Positions 8,189-16,075 of a DNA stretch of 57,872 bases are shown here, piece after piece. A program made the position numbers and the translations under genes. Every line of letters begins with the position of its first letter. Position 1 is the first letter of the stretch. This DNA comes from Verrucomicrobiales bacterium (lineage in GTDB: Bacteria; Verrucomicrobiota; Verrucomicrobiia; Limisphaerales; CAIMTB01). Below the pieces are notes generated by a model, which searched no databases, was not told where the DNA came from, and was given only the letters and a program-made list of their open reading frames with translations. The DNA lies in contig JAEUHG010000164.1 in assembly GCA_016795425.1 (NCBI GenBank), positions 1-57,872 on the forward strand. The letters are read 5' to 3'.

Positions 8189-8821
8189 TCAGTTACCGAA
8201 CAGACTCCGACGAGGCACGTTGATGCGATCCCCCGGCAGGATCGGCACGTCCAACTTCAGGTCGTCCTTCGCCTTTGCCCCGTCGATAATCAACCGTTCA
8301 CCCGTCGACCGCACCAATTCCACACGGCGCCGCGAAGCGAAATCGGTGAAGCCACCGGCCGACGCGATCGCCTGCAGCAAGGTGATTTCACCGGCGTAGG
8401 CATAACGGTCCGGCCGAACCACTTCGCCATCGACGTAGAACACCCGGTTCTCGGTACGAAGAGTGACCGTCAATCGGCGGAAGTACTGAGGAACATACTT
8501 TTCCTGGATCTCCTTCTGCAGTTGGCCAGCGGTCTTTCCCTCGGCTTGGATCGATCCAATCAACGGCAAATTGATGGTTCCATCCTCCTTGATGCGCTCA
8601 GCGACATCCTGAGGCGGAGTCGGGTTGTTGGAGAACTTGATGTCGACCAAGTCCTCCTTTCGGAGTTTGTCGCTGTATTCAGCCGGAGAACGTGTCCCCG
8701 ACGACTGCGACTGACCGGAGTTGTTCCCGCTGCCGGCACAACCCGCCACCCACGCCGCCAGCATCAGCATGGCGAGCGACCGAATCAATGCACCCAACGA
8801 CCGCGGCAATTGGCAAACCAT
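8189..8821 (-). CDS. Wza-type polysaccharide export lipoprotein
   Basis: This is an outer-membrane or periplasmic polysaccharide-export protein. The N-terminus has a lipoprotein signal ending in the lipobox VAGC (Cys28). Next come a Poly_export domain (about residues 50-130, including the DLVDIKF, EDGTINLPLIGSI and GKTAGQLQKEI features) and one SLBB-like domain (the VFYVDGEVVRPDRYAY and TLLQAIASAGGFTDFA regions). At 210 residues it is shorter than E. coli Wza and has no obvious C-terminal amphipathic helix for its own outer-membrane pore. The beta-barrel encoded upstream may supply the outer-membrane channel. It lies 15 bp downstream of the Wzc-type kinase gene. Confidence 0.92.
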   Translation of the reverse strand: MVCQLPRSLGALIRSLAMLMLAAWVAGCAGSGNNSGQSQSSGTRSPAEYSDKLRKEDLVDIKFSNNPTPPQDVAERIKEDGTINLPLIGSIQAEGKTAGQLQKEIQEKYVPQYFRRLTVTLRTENRVFYVDGEVVRPDRYAYAGEITLLQAIASAGGFTDFASRRRVELVRSTGERLIIDGAKAKDDLKLDVPILPGDRINVPRRSLFGN

Positions 8822-8836
8822 GGCTCGGATATTCAG

Positions 8837-11023
8837 TCAGTATTTCTTCTTGAGGTCGATCCTCGACATCTCACCCGAGCCATTCTTCTTGGTCTCGGCC
8901 TTGTCTTTGTCCTTGTCCTTACCGTCCTCGTCCTTGTTCCGACTCTGGTAGTAATCGTAGTAGTAACCGCTGTAGTAGTAGTAGTTCTCGTCCTGAGACA
9001 TGTTGATGTTGTTCAGCACGATACCCACGAGGTAACCGCCGACCTTCGACACCATTTGCTTGGCGCGAATGGTCATCGCTTGCGGGTACTTGCGGTACTG
9101 GATCACCTGCAGCGAAATATCGACCTCGCTCGCCAGCACGACGGCATCGCTGACACCCATGATGGGCGGCGAATCGAAGAACACGAAGTCATAACGGCGC
9201 TTCACCTCCGCCACGAGGTCCTTCATCTGCTGGGAACTCAGAATACCCATCGAGCTGCTCGGAAGCTTGCCGCTTGGAAGGAAATCCAAGGTCTTCAGAT
9301 GGGTCGTCTGAATGACTTCCTCGAGGCTGTTCTGGCCCAAAAGGAAGTTGGTCAAACCCAGCGAGTTCGAGACCTTGAAGAACTTGTGCATGCTCGGGCG
9401 CCGAAGGTCCGAATCGACCACCAGCACGCGATGCCCGTTTTGGGCGAAAATCACCGCCAGGTTGAACAACGTGGTCGACTTGCCCTCGCCCGCGCCGCCG
9501 CTGACGATGGTGATGGTGTTGAAGGTCTCGTCTTTCCGCGTAAACAGGATGTTGGTTCGCAACACGCGATACGCCTCTGCATGCGGACTCTCGGGCCCCT
9601 CGTCCAACAGCGAACCCACGTTCTGCGGAATAACCCCCAGCACGGGCGCCTGCAAGGACCGCTCGACGTCGTCGATGGTCTTCACCGAAGTGTCGAGATA
9701 CTCGATAAAGAAAGCCAAACCGACACCCACCACCAGGCCGACGATCACCCCGAATGCGATGTTCAACGGAATGTTCGGACGAACCGGTTTCAAGCCCTCT
9801 TCCGCGGGATCGGTAATCGTCACGAGCGTCTGACGCGGGATGGCGCTATCAAACTTTTCCTGGGCCAATTTGCGGCTCAGGACGTCGAGCATGATCTTCT
9901 CATTCTCAACCTTGCGCTTCTTCAGGAAGTAATCCCGATACTGACTGGCGCGGCGAAGATCCTCGTCCTTGGCGGCCTTAACGTCCGCATCCAACTGTTC
10001 CAATTCGGTGTTGAACGCCTGCACTTGCGTCTCCAAGCCCTCCATGATGCCCTGGATCCGCTCCTCGATCTGCTTGTCGAGAAGGGAGAGCAAATTGGTC
10101 GCCCGCACCACATCCGGGTGATTCAGCGAAAGCGTTTCGCTCATCGCCAGGAATTCCTGGCGTGCAATCGCCTCCCGTTGCAGCAAATCCATCAGCAAGG
10201 TCTCCCCAGGACTGATCGTCGGCAGCGAATTTCGCAGTCGCTCCGAAGTCAAAAGCTTCAATCGCTTCAAGGTGGACTGCACCCGGGCCAACTGCTGTTT
10301 GGTCTGGGTCTTCAGGCTGTCGGTTCGCCGCACGACGTCGGCTTCCAGCGTTCCTTGCGACCAGGAGTCCATCATCAGGTCGGTGATGCGGTTGGTCTCC
10401 TTGAGCTGATCCAACTCCTCCTGCATCCGGTCGACCTTGGACTGCTGGGTCCGCAGTTCCTCGGTGATCTTGGCGATGCCGCGTTCCGCCATGCGCTCGC
10501 GTTCATACACGCGACTGTCTCGATAGACCTGCGCGATCTTGTTGGCGATCTCGGCCGCCTCGGCCTTGTTCTTACTGTAGACCCGGATTTCGATCATCGT
10601 CGTGTTGCGGTACTGCCGCACGTCGATGCGATCCCTCAGAATCTCGAAGGTCTCCGCCGTCTTGAGAGTACCCTGCGCGAGATGGTCCTTTGACCAACGA
10701 CGGTTCAAGTCAAGGTCCTCGATGACCTTGTAGAGATTGGTCTTGGACTGGATGACTTCGAACTCAGTCTGCAGGAAGAATGGGTCCGGAGGTCCGGAAG
10801 GCGCTATCTGCCCCAGCAACGGAACGTCGGAGGTGTCCTTCTCGACCTTCATCTTGGTGTAACTCATGAAGGTCTCCGGCAGCATGTAAGTCACGACCGT
10901 GGTCGTGATCACTACCAGGAGAAACACCGCGATGATGACCGTCTTGCGGATACGAATAATCCGCCAGTAGTCGAGAAAATGAAGCTTGGAATCCGCCGGT
11001 TCCGGCGCCTTGAAGTTATCCAT
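8837..11023 (-). CDS. Wzc-type polysaccharide co-polymerase and tyrosine autokinase
   Basis: This is a BY-kinase fused to a Wzz chain-length domain, acting in the inner membrane to drive and time exopolysaccharide polymerisation and export. It has a membrane helix at about residues 28-48, a long coiled-coil periplasmic region (about 150-390) and a second helix at about 420-441. The cytoplasmic kinase follows, with Walker A GGAGEGKS at 509-516, Walker A' VLVVDSD at 533-539 and Walker B FVFFDSPP at 613-620. A tyrosine cluster at 681-692 (nine Tyr) is the expected autophosphorylation tail. Unusually, about 35 more residues follow it, highly charged with alternating Lys and Asp. It is encoded after the beta-barrel gene and just before the Wza-type gene. 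Confidence 0.95.
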   Translation of the reverse strand: MDNFKAPEPADSKLHFLDYWRIIRIRKTVIIAVFLLVVITTTVVTYMLPETFMSYTKMKVEKDTSDVPLLGQIAPSGPPDPFFLQTEFEVIQSKTNLYKVIEDLDLNRRWSKDHLAQGTLKTAETFEILRDRIDVRQYRNTTMIEIRVYSKNKAEAAEIANKIAQVYRDSRVYERERMAERGIAKITEELRTQQSKVDRMQEELDQLKETNRITDLMMDSWSQGTLEADVVRRTDSLKTQTKQQLARVQSTLKRLKLLTSERLRNSLPTISPGETLLMDLLQREAIARQEFLAMSETLSLNHPDVVRATNLLSLLDKQIEERIQGIMEGLETQVQAFNTELEQLDADVKAAKDEDLRRASQYRDYFLKKRKVENEKIMLDVLSRKLAQEKFDSAIPRQTLVTITDPAEEGLKPVRPNIPLNIAFGVIVGLVVGVGLAFFIEYLDTSVKTIDDVERSLQAPVLGVIPQNVGSLLDEGPESPHAEAYRVLRTNILFTRKDETFNTITIVSGGAGEGKSTTLFNLAVIFAQNGHRVLVVDSDLRRPSMHKFFKVSNSLGLTNFLLGQNSLEEVIQTTHLKTLDFLPSGKLPSSSMGILSSQQMKDLVAEVKRRYDFVFFDSPPIMGVSDAVVLASEVDISLQVIQYRKYPQAMTIRAKQMVSKVGGYLVGIVLNNINMSQDENYYYYSGYYYDYYQSRNKDEDGKDKDKDKAETKKNGSGEMSRIDLKKKY

Positions 11024-11102
11024 AAAGAAAAAGGAGGCTAGACATCGACGCCAGCCTCCCCCCGACTACACGTCAAATTCGGACGAATGTATCTCGCCGG
11101 GC

Positions 11103-12413
11103 TTAGAACTGCCCACGGACACCGAGGAAGACCCGGTTGCGGGAATAGGTGCGCTGGGCGTCGTCGGAGTCCAGCCGATCGTAGTTGTACCCAGCTTCGA
11201 CCGCCAGATACTGATTGATATCGTAGCTCAGGCTGAAGCCGACGAGATAGAGACCTTCCGCTTCGCTATCCCAGGTTCCGCCATTGAACTCGCCGAACTG
11301 CAATTGGCCGGACGCGCGAGCGGTGAGGCTTTCGGTCAGCTTGTGACTCACCACGCCGTACACCGTGACGGTTTCCTGATCGAGGGTCAGACTGCTGTCG
11401 TCGTAGACCCATCGCACACCATCCCAAGTGTACCCGCCGCCCCCGCCCACCACGTCGGTCCGATTCCGGCCGTACTTTCCGCCCACGCGGAAGAAGCTGC
11501 CTTCCTCGTACTCAAACGTCGCGTTGATATCGCCAAAGCCGTTCCACTGATCCGGTTCACCCGTGATGTTGTCGTAGGTGACATTCTGCGCCCCGCCGCG
11601 CAGCGAGATGAAGCAGTGCGGCGAAACCGTATAATCACCACCCACCACGAAGAAATGCGAACTGCTGTTGCGCGAATCCGAGGTCGGCGTGCCGACCGAG
11701 TTCGGGGGAGGAGTGAAAATCGTCGTGTCGCCGGTGAAGTCAACGACCTCGTACCAGTAACCGACGATACCCGCGAAGGTCTCCGTCAGTGTCCAGCGGG
11801 TCTCCGCTCGGAACTGGTGTTCCAACCGGTCCAGAAGCGCGGAGTAACTGCCCACACCCTCCTGGTCGTAATCATAGAAGAGGTTTTGATAACCCACTTC
11901 CAAACCCACCAGGCGGCTCAACTGCCCCACCCAGCGAAGATCCGCCAGGTTGCGGATGTTCGTGCCGTCGGAGCGAACCACCGTCGGAGAGGTCACCACG
12001 CCGTTGCGATCCAGCAACGCACCTTCGCTCGTATACGAGAAGGTGTCGTTCAACCGCAGGACGTGATTCGGATTCAACTGAACTTCACCGGCGAGATCCG
12101 CGATGAAGTTATGATCCCAGGCTTCGTCCTCGCGATCTTCGAACCAACGAGCCGCATAGACCGTGGACAACTTGATCAGATGGGTCTCACCCTTGTGCCC
12201 CACATCGAACCCGGGCCGCACTTCAAAGCCGAAGCTCTCTTGAGCCAACTCTTCCGGCGCGGCCGTGTAGTTATCGTCGTAAAAGCCTCGTAGCGCTGCG
12301 TTAACATGCCACCACTTGTCTTCATCAATGGTGACTGTTTGAGCGGCGCAGGTCGTTTGAAAACCAGCGACGGCCACCGCCGCCATACCCGCAGTCGTAA
12401 GGATGTTCTTCAT
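11103..12413 (-). CDS. Outer-membrane beta-barrel protein of the polysaccharide operon
   Basis: The signal peptide (MKNILTTAGMAAVAVAGF, cut after CAA) is followed by alternating aromatic and polar strands throughout the 436 residues. The chain ends in VFLGVRGQF, with the terminal Phe that BAM-dependent outer-membrane proteins usually carry. Gly-rich turns and Asp/Asn loops fit about 16-18 strands. It resembles the putative outer-membrane barrels often encoded with Wza/Wzc-type systems in exosortase-bearing bacteria, but I cannot name a specific family. It is followed 79 bp later by the Wzc-type gene. A role as exopolysaccharide porin is inferred from position. Confidence 0.85.
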   Translation of the reverse strand: MKNILTTAGMAAVAVAGFQTTCAAQTVTIDEDKWWHVNAALRGFYDDNYTAAPEELAQESFGFEVRPGFDVGHKGETHLIKLSTVYAARWFEDREDEAWDHNFIADLAGEVQLNPNHVLRLNDTFSYTSEGALLDRNGVVTSPTVVRSDGTNIRNLADLRWVGQLSRLVGLEVGYQNLFYDYDQEGVGSYSALLDRLEHQFRAETRWTLTETFAGIVGYWYEVVDFTGDTTIFTPPPNSVGTPTSDSRNSSSHFFVVGGDYTVSPHCFISLRGGAQNVTYDNITGEPDQWNGFGDINATFEYEEGSFFRVGGKYGRNRTDVVGGGGGYTWDGVRWVYDDSSLTLDQETVTVYGVVSHKLTESLTARASGQLQFGEFNGGTWDSEAEGLYLVGFSLSYDINQYLAVEAGYNYDRLDSDDAQRTYSRNRVFLGVRGQF

Positions 12414-12493
12414 AAATGGCTGGATCCTTGTCAGTTAACCCGCGTTCGAGTCGCTGAAAAGTGCCCCTTCTGTAAGCCCCTACGTTCCGAGTG

Positions 12494-13624
12494 TCAAACC
12501 AATTTCTGGTTCGATGCCAGCTTCTCCAAAAAGGTGGTCACCTGCGGGATCACAACACTCCAACGGAACGTTTTCGCCCGTCGCCAAGCCCCCTCTCGCA
12601 ATCCCTGATATCGCGCCTCTTCCGCCGTCGCCCACGCGACGGCTTCCGCCATCGATTCCGGGCTTTCCTCCCGACAAATCACGCCGGTCTCCCGATCCAC
12701 CGTGGAATCCACCAATCCGTCGACCGGATAGACCACCGCCGGCGTTCCCATGGCATTCGCCTCGATAACGTTCAAGCCCCACCCCTCGCGCACGGAAGGG
12801 TGCAACAGCAAATGCGCGTCCCGCAATCCCTCGCTCTTCTTTGCTTCAGGTTGGTATCCGACAAACTCCACCGCGCCCGCCACCTGCAGTTCTCCCGTCA
12901 AACGCTTCAACTCCGCCAACATCATCCCATCCCCCACCACCGTCAGGTTCACGTCCAACCCTCGCCGCCTCAGCTCCGCCACCGCCCGAATGGCATGATC
13001 CACTCTCTTGTTCGGAGCAATTCGCGAAACAGCAATCAACCGCAGGGGACGCGACAACCGTTTCTCGGGGAGTACGGACAATGGCTCCAGGTCGACTCCA
13101 TTGGGCAACACGTGCACCTCCCGCACGCCATGCCGATTCAGTGCCTTTCGCGTCGATTCTGAGGGAACCCAGAAGGGAACTTTCCGGTACAGACGATGCG
13201 TCCAGCGCTCCTGCAGGGGTCCCAATTGACTGATCGGCCATCGGTAAAACGCGCCCCAGATCGGACCCAACACCTCGTGGATATAGGCCAGACAGCGGGT
13301 GCGACACCACCACGGGGCAAACCACGGAATGCCATGGTGCTGGTCGATCACCAGATCGAACCGCGGCTGTCGCTTCGCCCATCGCCGCGCCGCTATGGCG
13401 GCCGTCAGGACTCCACCGGCCCGAATAATCGTGATGCCCTCCAACGACTCCTGAGGGACGCCATCACGAAAACCAAAGGTGAACCAATCGACGGAATGCC
13501 CTCGTTCGACCAACGCCCGCATGAACGCCAGTGTCACCCGCTCGGCGCCTCCGGCCAGCGGATTGCGCGGATCACGCCAGTTCAGCATGAGGAAACGCAG
13601 GCGCTTTCCATCCGGAGAATTCAT
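12494..13624 (-). CDS. Glycosyltransferase family 4 protein
   Basis: This is a cytoplasmic GT-B fold retaining glycosyltransferase. The N-terminal domain has the LAGGAERVTLAFMRAL donor/acceptor loop typical of GT4. The C-terminal domain has RLIAVSRIAPNKRVDHAI and the EGWGLNVIEANAMGTP block with the conserved E-x7-E nucleotide-sugar motif. The ATG at 13624 is chosen because GAGG lies a few bases upstream; a TTG nine bases further out also opens the frame. It is the first gene of the apparent operon running to the FHA gene, so it probably adds a sugar to the exopolysaccharide unit. The sugar specificity cannot be read from sequence. Confidence 0.92.
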   Translation of the reverse strand: MNSPDGKRLRFLMLNWRDPRNPLAGGAERVTLAFMRALVERGHSVDWFTFGFRDGVPQESLEGITIIRAGGVLTAAIAARRWAKRQPRFDLVIDQHHGIPWFAPWWCRTRCLAYIHEVLGPIWGAFYRWPISQLGPLQERWTHRLYRKVPFWVPSESTRKALNRHGVREVHVLPNGVDLEPLSVLPEKRLSRPLRLIAVSRIAPNKRVDHAIRAVAELRRRGLDVNLTVVGDGMMLAELKRLTGELQVAGAVEFVGYQPEAKKSEGLRDAHLLLHPSVREGWGLNVIEANAMGTPAVVYPVDGLVDSTVDRETGVICREESPESMAEAVAWATAEEARYQGLREGAWRRAKTFRWSVVIPQVTTFLEKLASNQKLV

Positions 13625-13688
13625 GGACCTCAATGACGACGGCTTTCCCCTGCCGGCCGATCGCTGTTCCGACGGGCTATTCCGGCCT

Positions 13689-14483
13689 TCACTCCGCCGC
13701 CCCTTCCACCTTCGCCGCGGCCGTCGGCGCTCCCCCCATGGCGCGCTTCCTCAGCGTCTCCAAATCCTGGTAACCCACCGCCACATCCTCAATCCGCCCT
13801 TCGCGGTCGAGAAAGAAGGTGGTCGGAAGCGCCCCGATCCCATGAAACGGCGGCGGAAGTTCCACTCCTGCCAAACTGGCGAGGGGATACGCCATTCCCC
13901 TCTGCGCCGCGAAGGCCTTGAGTACGGTCCGATCTTCCGGACTGAACCCGAGGATCACCAATTCATTGGTCGGCACCTCGCGGCTCAGCGCGATGAAATG
14001 AGGAATCTCCTGAACACACGGACCGCACCACGTCGCCCACAGATTCACGACGACGCGGCGCCCGGCGAACTCGCTCATGCGGATCGACGTTCCATCCAGG
14101 GTTGTCACCGAGAAATCAGGGCACGGTTTTCCCAGCCAGGATTCCATCGACGCCTGAGGCGCCATCCGCGGCCCTCCCATGGTTCCCGCCATATGCCGAA
14201 GCCCCAGCGCGTACAAAAGAAGGAACCCCACCGATGCCACGAGACTCATCGCCGACAGCCAGAATCCCAACCACGCCATCTTCCGCGCCTCCCGGCTGCG
14301 CCGCAAATGAACGATACCCAGCACCAGTCCGACGACCCCGACCAACGCGCCCACAACGACAAGACTGAGCACCAATCCCAACACGCCCAGCACCAATGCG
14401 GCGAGGGCAAGACGTGGCGTTGTCGAGTTCCGCAGGGGAACCGGCCGCTCCGCCGGCGAAGTTGGAGGCGGATCTTGACTCAT
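13689..14483 (-). CDS. TlpA-type thiol-disulfide oxidoreductase with membrane N-terminus
   Basis: The C-terminal half (about residues 115-255) is a TlpA/ResA-like thioredoxin fold with the active site WCGPC at 152-156, the following EIPHF helix, the ILGFSPEDR strand and a PTTFFLDREG cis-Pro block. Such enzymes reduce or exchange disulfides outside the cytoplasm, for example for cytochrome maturation. The N-terminal half is unusual: instead of one signal anchor it has about three hydrophobic stretches (about 25-58 and 70-95), similar in style to DUF4190-type small membrane domains. It precedes the glycosyltransferase gene on the same strand by 64 bp, but a functional link is not evident. Confidence 0.88.
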   Translation of the reverse strand: MSQDPPPTSPAERPVPLRNSTTPRLALAALVLGVLGLVLSLVVVGALVGVVGLVLGIVHLRRSREARKMAWLGFWLSAMSLVASVGFLLLYALGLRHMAGTMGGPRMAPQASMESWLGKPCPDFSVTTLDGTSIRMSEFAGRRVVVNLWATWCGPCVQEIPHFIALSREVPTNELVILGFSPEDRTVLKAFAAQRGMAYPLASLAGVELPPPFHGIGALPTTFFLDREGRIEDVAVGYQDLETLRKRAMGGAPTAAAKVEGAAE

Positions 14484-14531
14484 GACGGCGACAGGCTAGC
14501 GGGACTCCCAGGCGGATGCGAGCGTGTCGGT

Positions 14532-15944
14532 TCAGTCCAGCAATCGCAGACGGGCATAGCCAATGGCGTTCTCCGTCCCCGCCTGGACTCCCAGCAGATC
14601 CACCCACGGCGATCGCGGCGACCCGGCGCGTGGCGTCGCGGTGAAAAAGCTGGTGAACGGCTTTTCGAGAGGCACTCGCGTCACTGACAAAGGCTCCCCT
14701 TGCGGACCCAACTCCACCACTTCGTTGCGCCCACCGCCTTCCCCATTCACGTGGCGAATCACGAATAAACGACCGTCCGGGGTCCCATGAAATCTTGCCG
14801 CTGTGGCCACCGGTTGCGGAGCGTCCTCGTGACTCTCCATCAACACCCGCCGACGAGTGACGCGTCCCCGCGTCACCGATGCCCAAGCCAAGGCATGGCT
14901 CTGCCGCGCCTGAGGGAAGAATTTCTCGCGCAAGCGCTCGTCCAAGGCGCGTTCCGTCCACAGCAATTGAACCGTCTCCGGACTCTCCACCCAGAGGTCA
15001 CACGGCCACATCCAGCCACAGGTCGATTCCCGACCTGCGATTTCGATCCACTGCCCGAACGGTTCACGCGTGACGTCCGGCGTCCAGGTATAGAACAACC
15101 GTCGAAAGTCGTAATCCCACTCGCGCCCGGTCAACTGGCGCTTGAACTCCCTCCACGCTGGATTTGGCTCCGTGATGTCGCTGACTCCGAAAAAATGAAC
15201 GGCTCGTCCCGAGAGACCGGCCGCCGGATAGCAGATCCGGATGGGTTGCGGCTTGGCGTAGTCGGCCCCCCAGGGCCACCGCAGCTGGCCTCGCGCGGAC
15301 CACCCTCCCTCGGGATCCCGGAACGACCATTCCGCATGGGTGTAGTCAACGTTCTGAAACAGCATCAGACCGCCGCCCACCTCGTCGGCGATGAAGGTTC
15401 GATAACTGTGCTCCGAAAACTTCGGCGTTCCTTCCCAGGACGGCAGCAACCGCCGCGGCGTCGATCCGGACCCGGGCGTCCAATGCCACACCTCCGGCCG
15501 AGCCGGACCGCCTCCTTCCTTTCCCGGATTCACCGTGGGGTTGGCCGAGAGAAAAAGGTCCCGGCGACGGATACTGGCCAGTGGCGACGGCTCACGCGTC
15601 CGTCCCGATTCGTCCACTGCCCAGCGTTGCCAGCCCGCCTTTGTTCGACGCCACAGTACCCATTGGCAGTTGTTGAGCGGCTTGGCGCTCGGAACGGTCT
15701 CCAGGCCGCTGGCGAAGACGTCCTCTCCCACCCGCACCAGACAGGTCGAACCCGCACACCACATCGGTCCGGCACCATTATTCGCCGGCTCATATCGATA
15801 CACGGATTCCTCCACCTCGACCCGTACTTTCACGGGGCCGCCGACCGCCGCCATCGCTTCCCAGGCGACCGTGAACAGCACCGCAGCCAGACGCACTCTT
15901 CGCACAGACTTCGGCATCCCTGAAATCGCAGGCTTTGCTCTCAT
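14532..15944 (-). CDS. Secreted protein of unknown function
   Basis: The ATG at 15944 has a good ribosome site (GAAAGG, six bases upstream) and opens a signal peptide (about residues 10-32, cut after AMA). Longer frames from a TTG upstream add a non-coding-looking stretch. The mature part of about 435 residues is rich in Trp, Arg and Gly, with repeated strands such as VWHWTPGSG, HAEWSFRDPEGGW and RLFVIRHVNGEG. This suggests a beta-propeller like the BNR/sialidase-like families, but no catalytic motif is clear. It is divergent from the beta-helix gene at 16076 across 131 bp, which should hold both promoters. I do not recognise a family. Confidence 0.75.
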   Translation of the reverse strand: MRAKPAISGMPKSVRRVRLAAVLFTVAWEAMAAVGGPVKVRVEVEESVYRYEPANNGAGPMWCAGSTCLVRVGEDVFASGLETVPSAKPLNNCQWVLWRRTKAGWQRWAVDESGRTREPSPLASIRRRDLFLSANPTVNPGKEGGGPARPEVWHWTPGSGSTPRRLLPSWEGTPKFSEHSYRTFIADEVGGGLMLFQNVDYTHAEWSFRDPEGGWSARGQLRWPWGADYAKPQPIRICYPAAGLSGRAVHFFGVSDITEPNPAWREFKRQLTGREWDYDFRRLFYTWTPDVTREPFGQWIEIAGRESTCGWMWPCDLWVESPETVQLLWTERALDERLREKFFPQARQSHALAWASVTRGRVTRRRVLMESHEDAPQPVATAARFHGTPDGRLFVIRHVNGEGGGRNEVVELGPQGEPLSVTRVPLEKPFTSFFTATPRAGSPRSPWVDLLGVQAGTENAIGYARLRLLD

Positions 15945-16075
15945 GGAATGCCTTTCATCCTGGCCCTGGCCCCGCATCCCACAAGGCGGAACTCCCGCAC
16001 TCCGGCCATCCGACTCACCCAATCGTCACCAGGGACGTGCGCAATTCCATCACCCGGCGTAGGGTGGCACCCAAG

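Noticed and set aside
8153..10693. 846-codon + strand frame
   Set aside because: It is antisense to the Wza and Wzc genes, whose domains are unambiguous; the + strand product is His/Arg/Leu-rich with no recognisable features.
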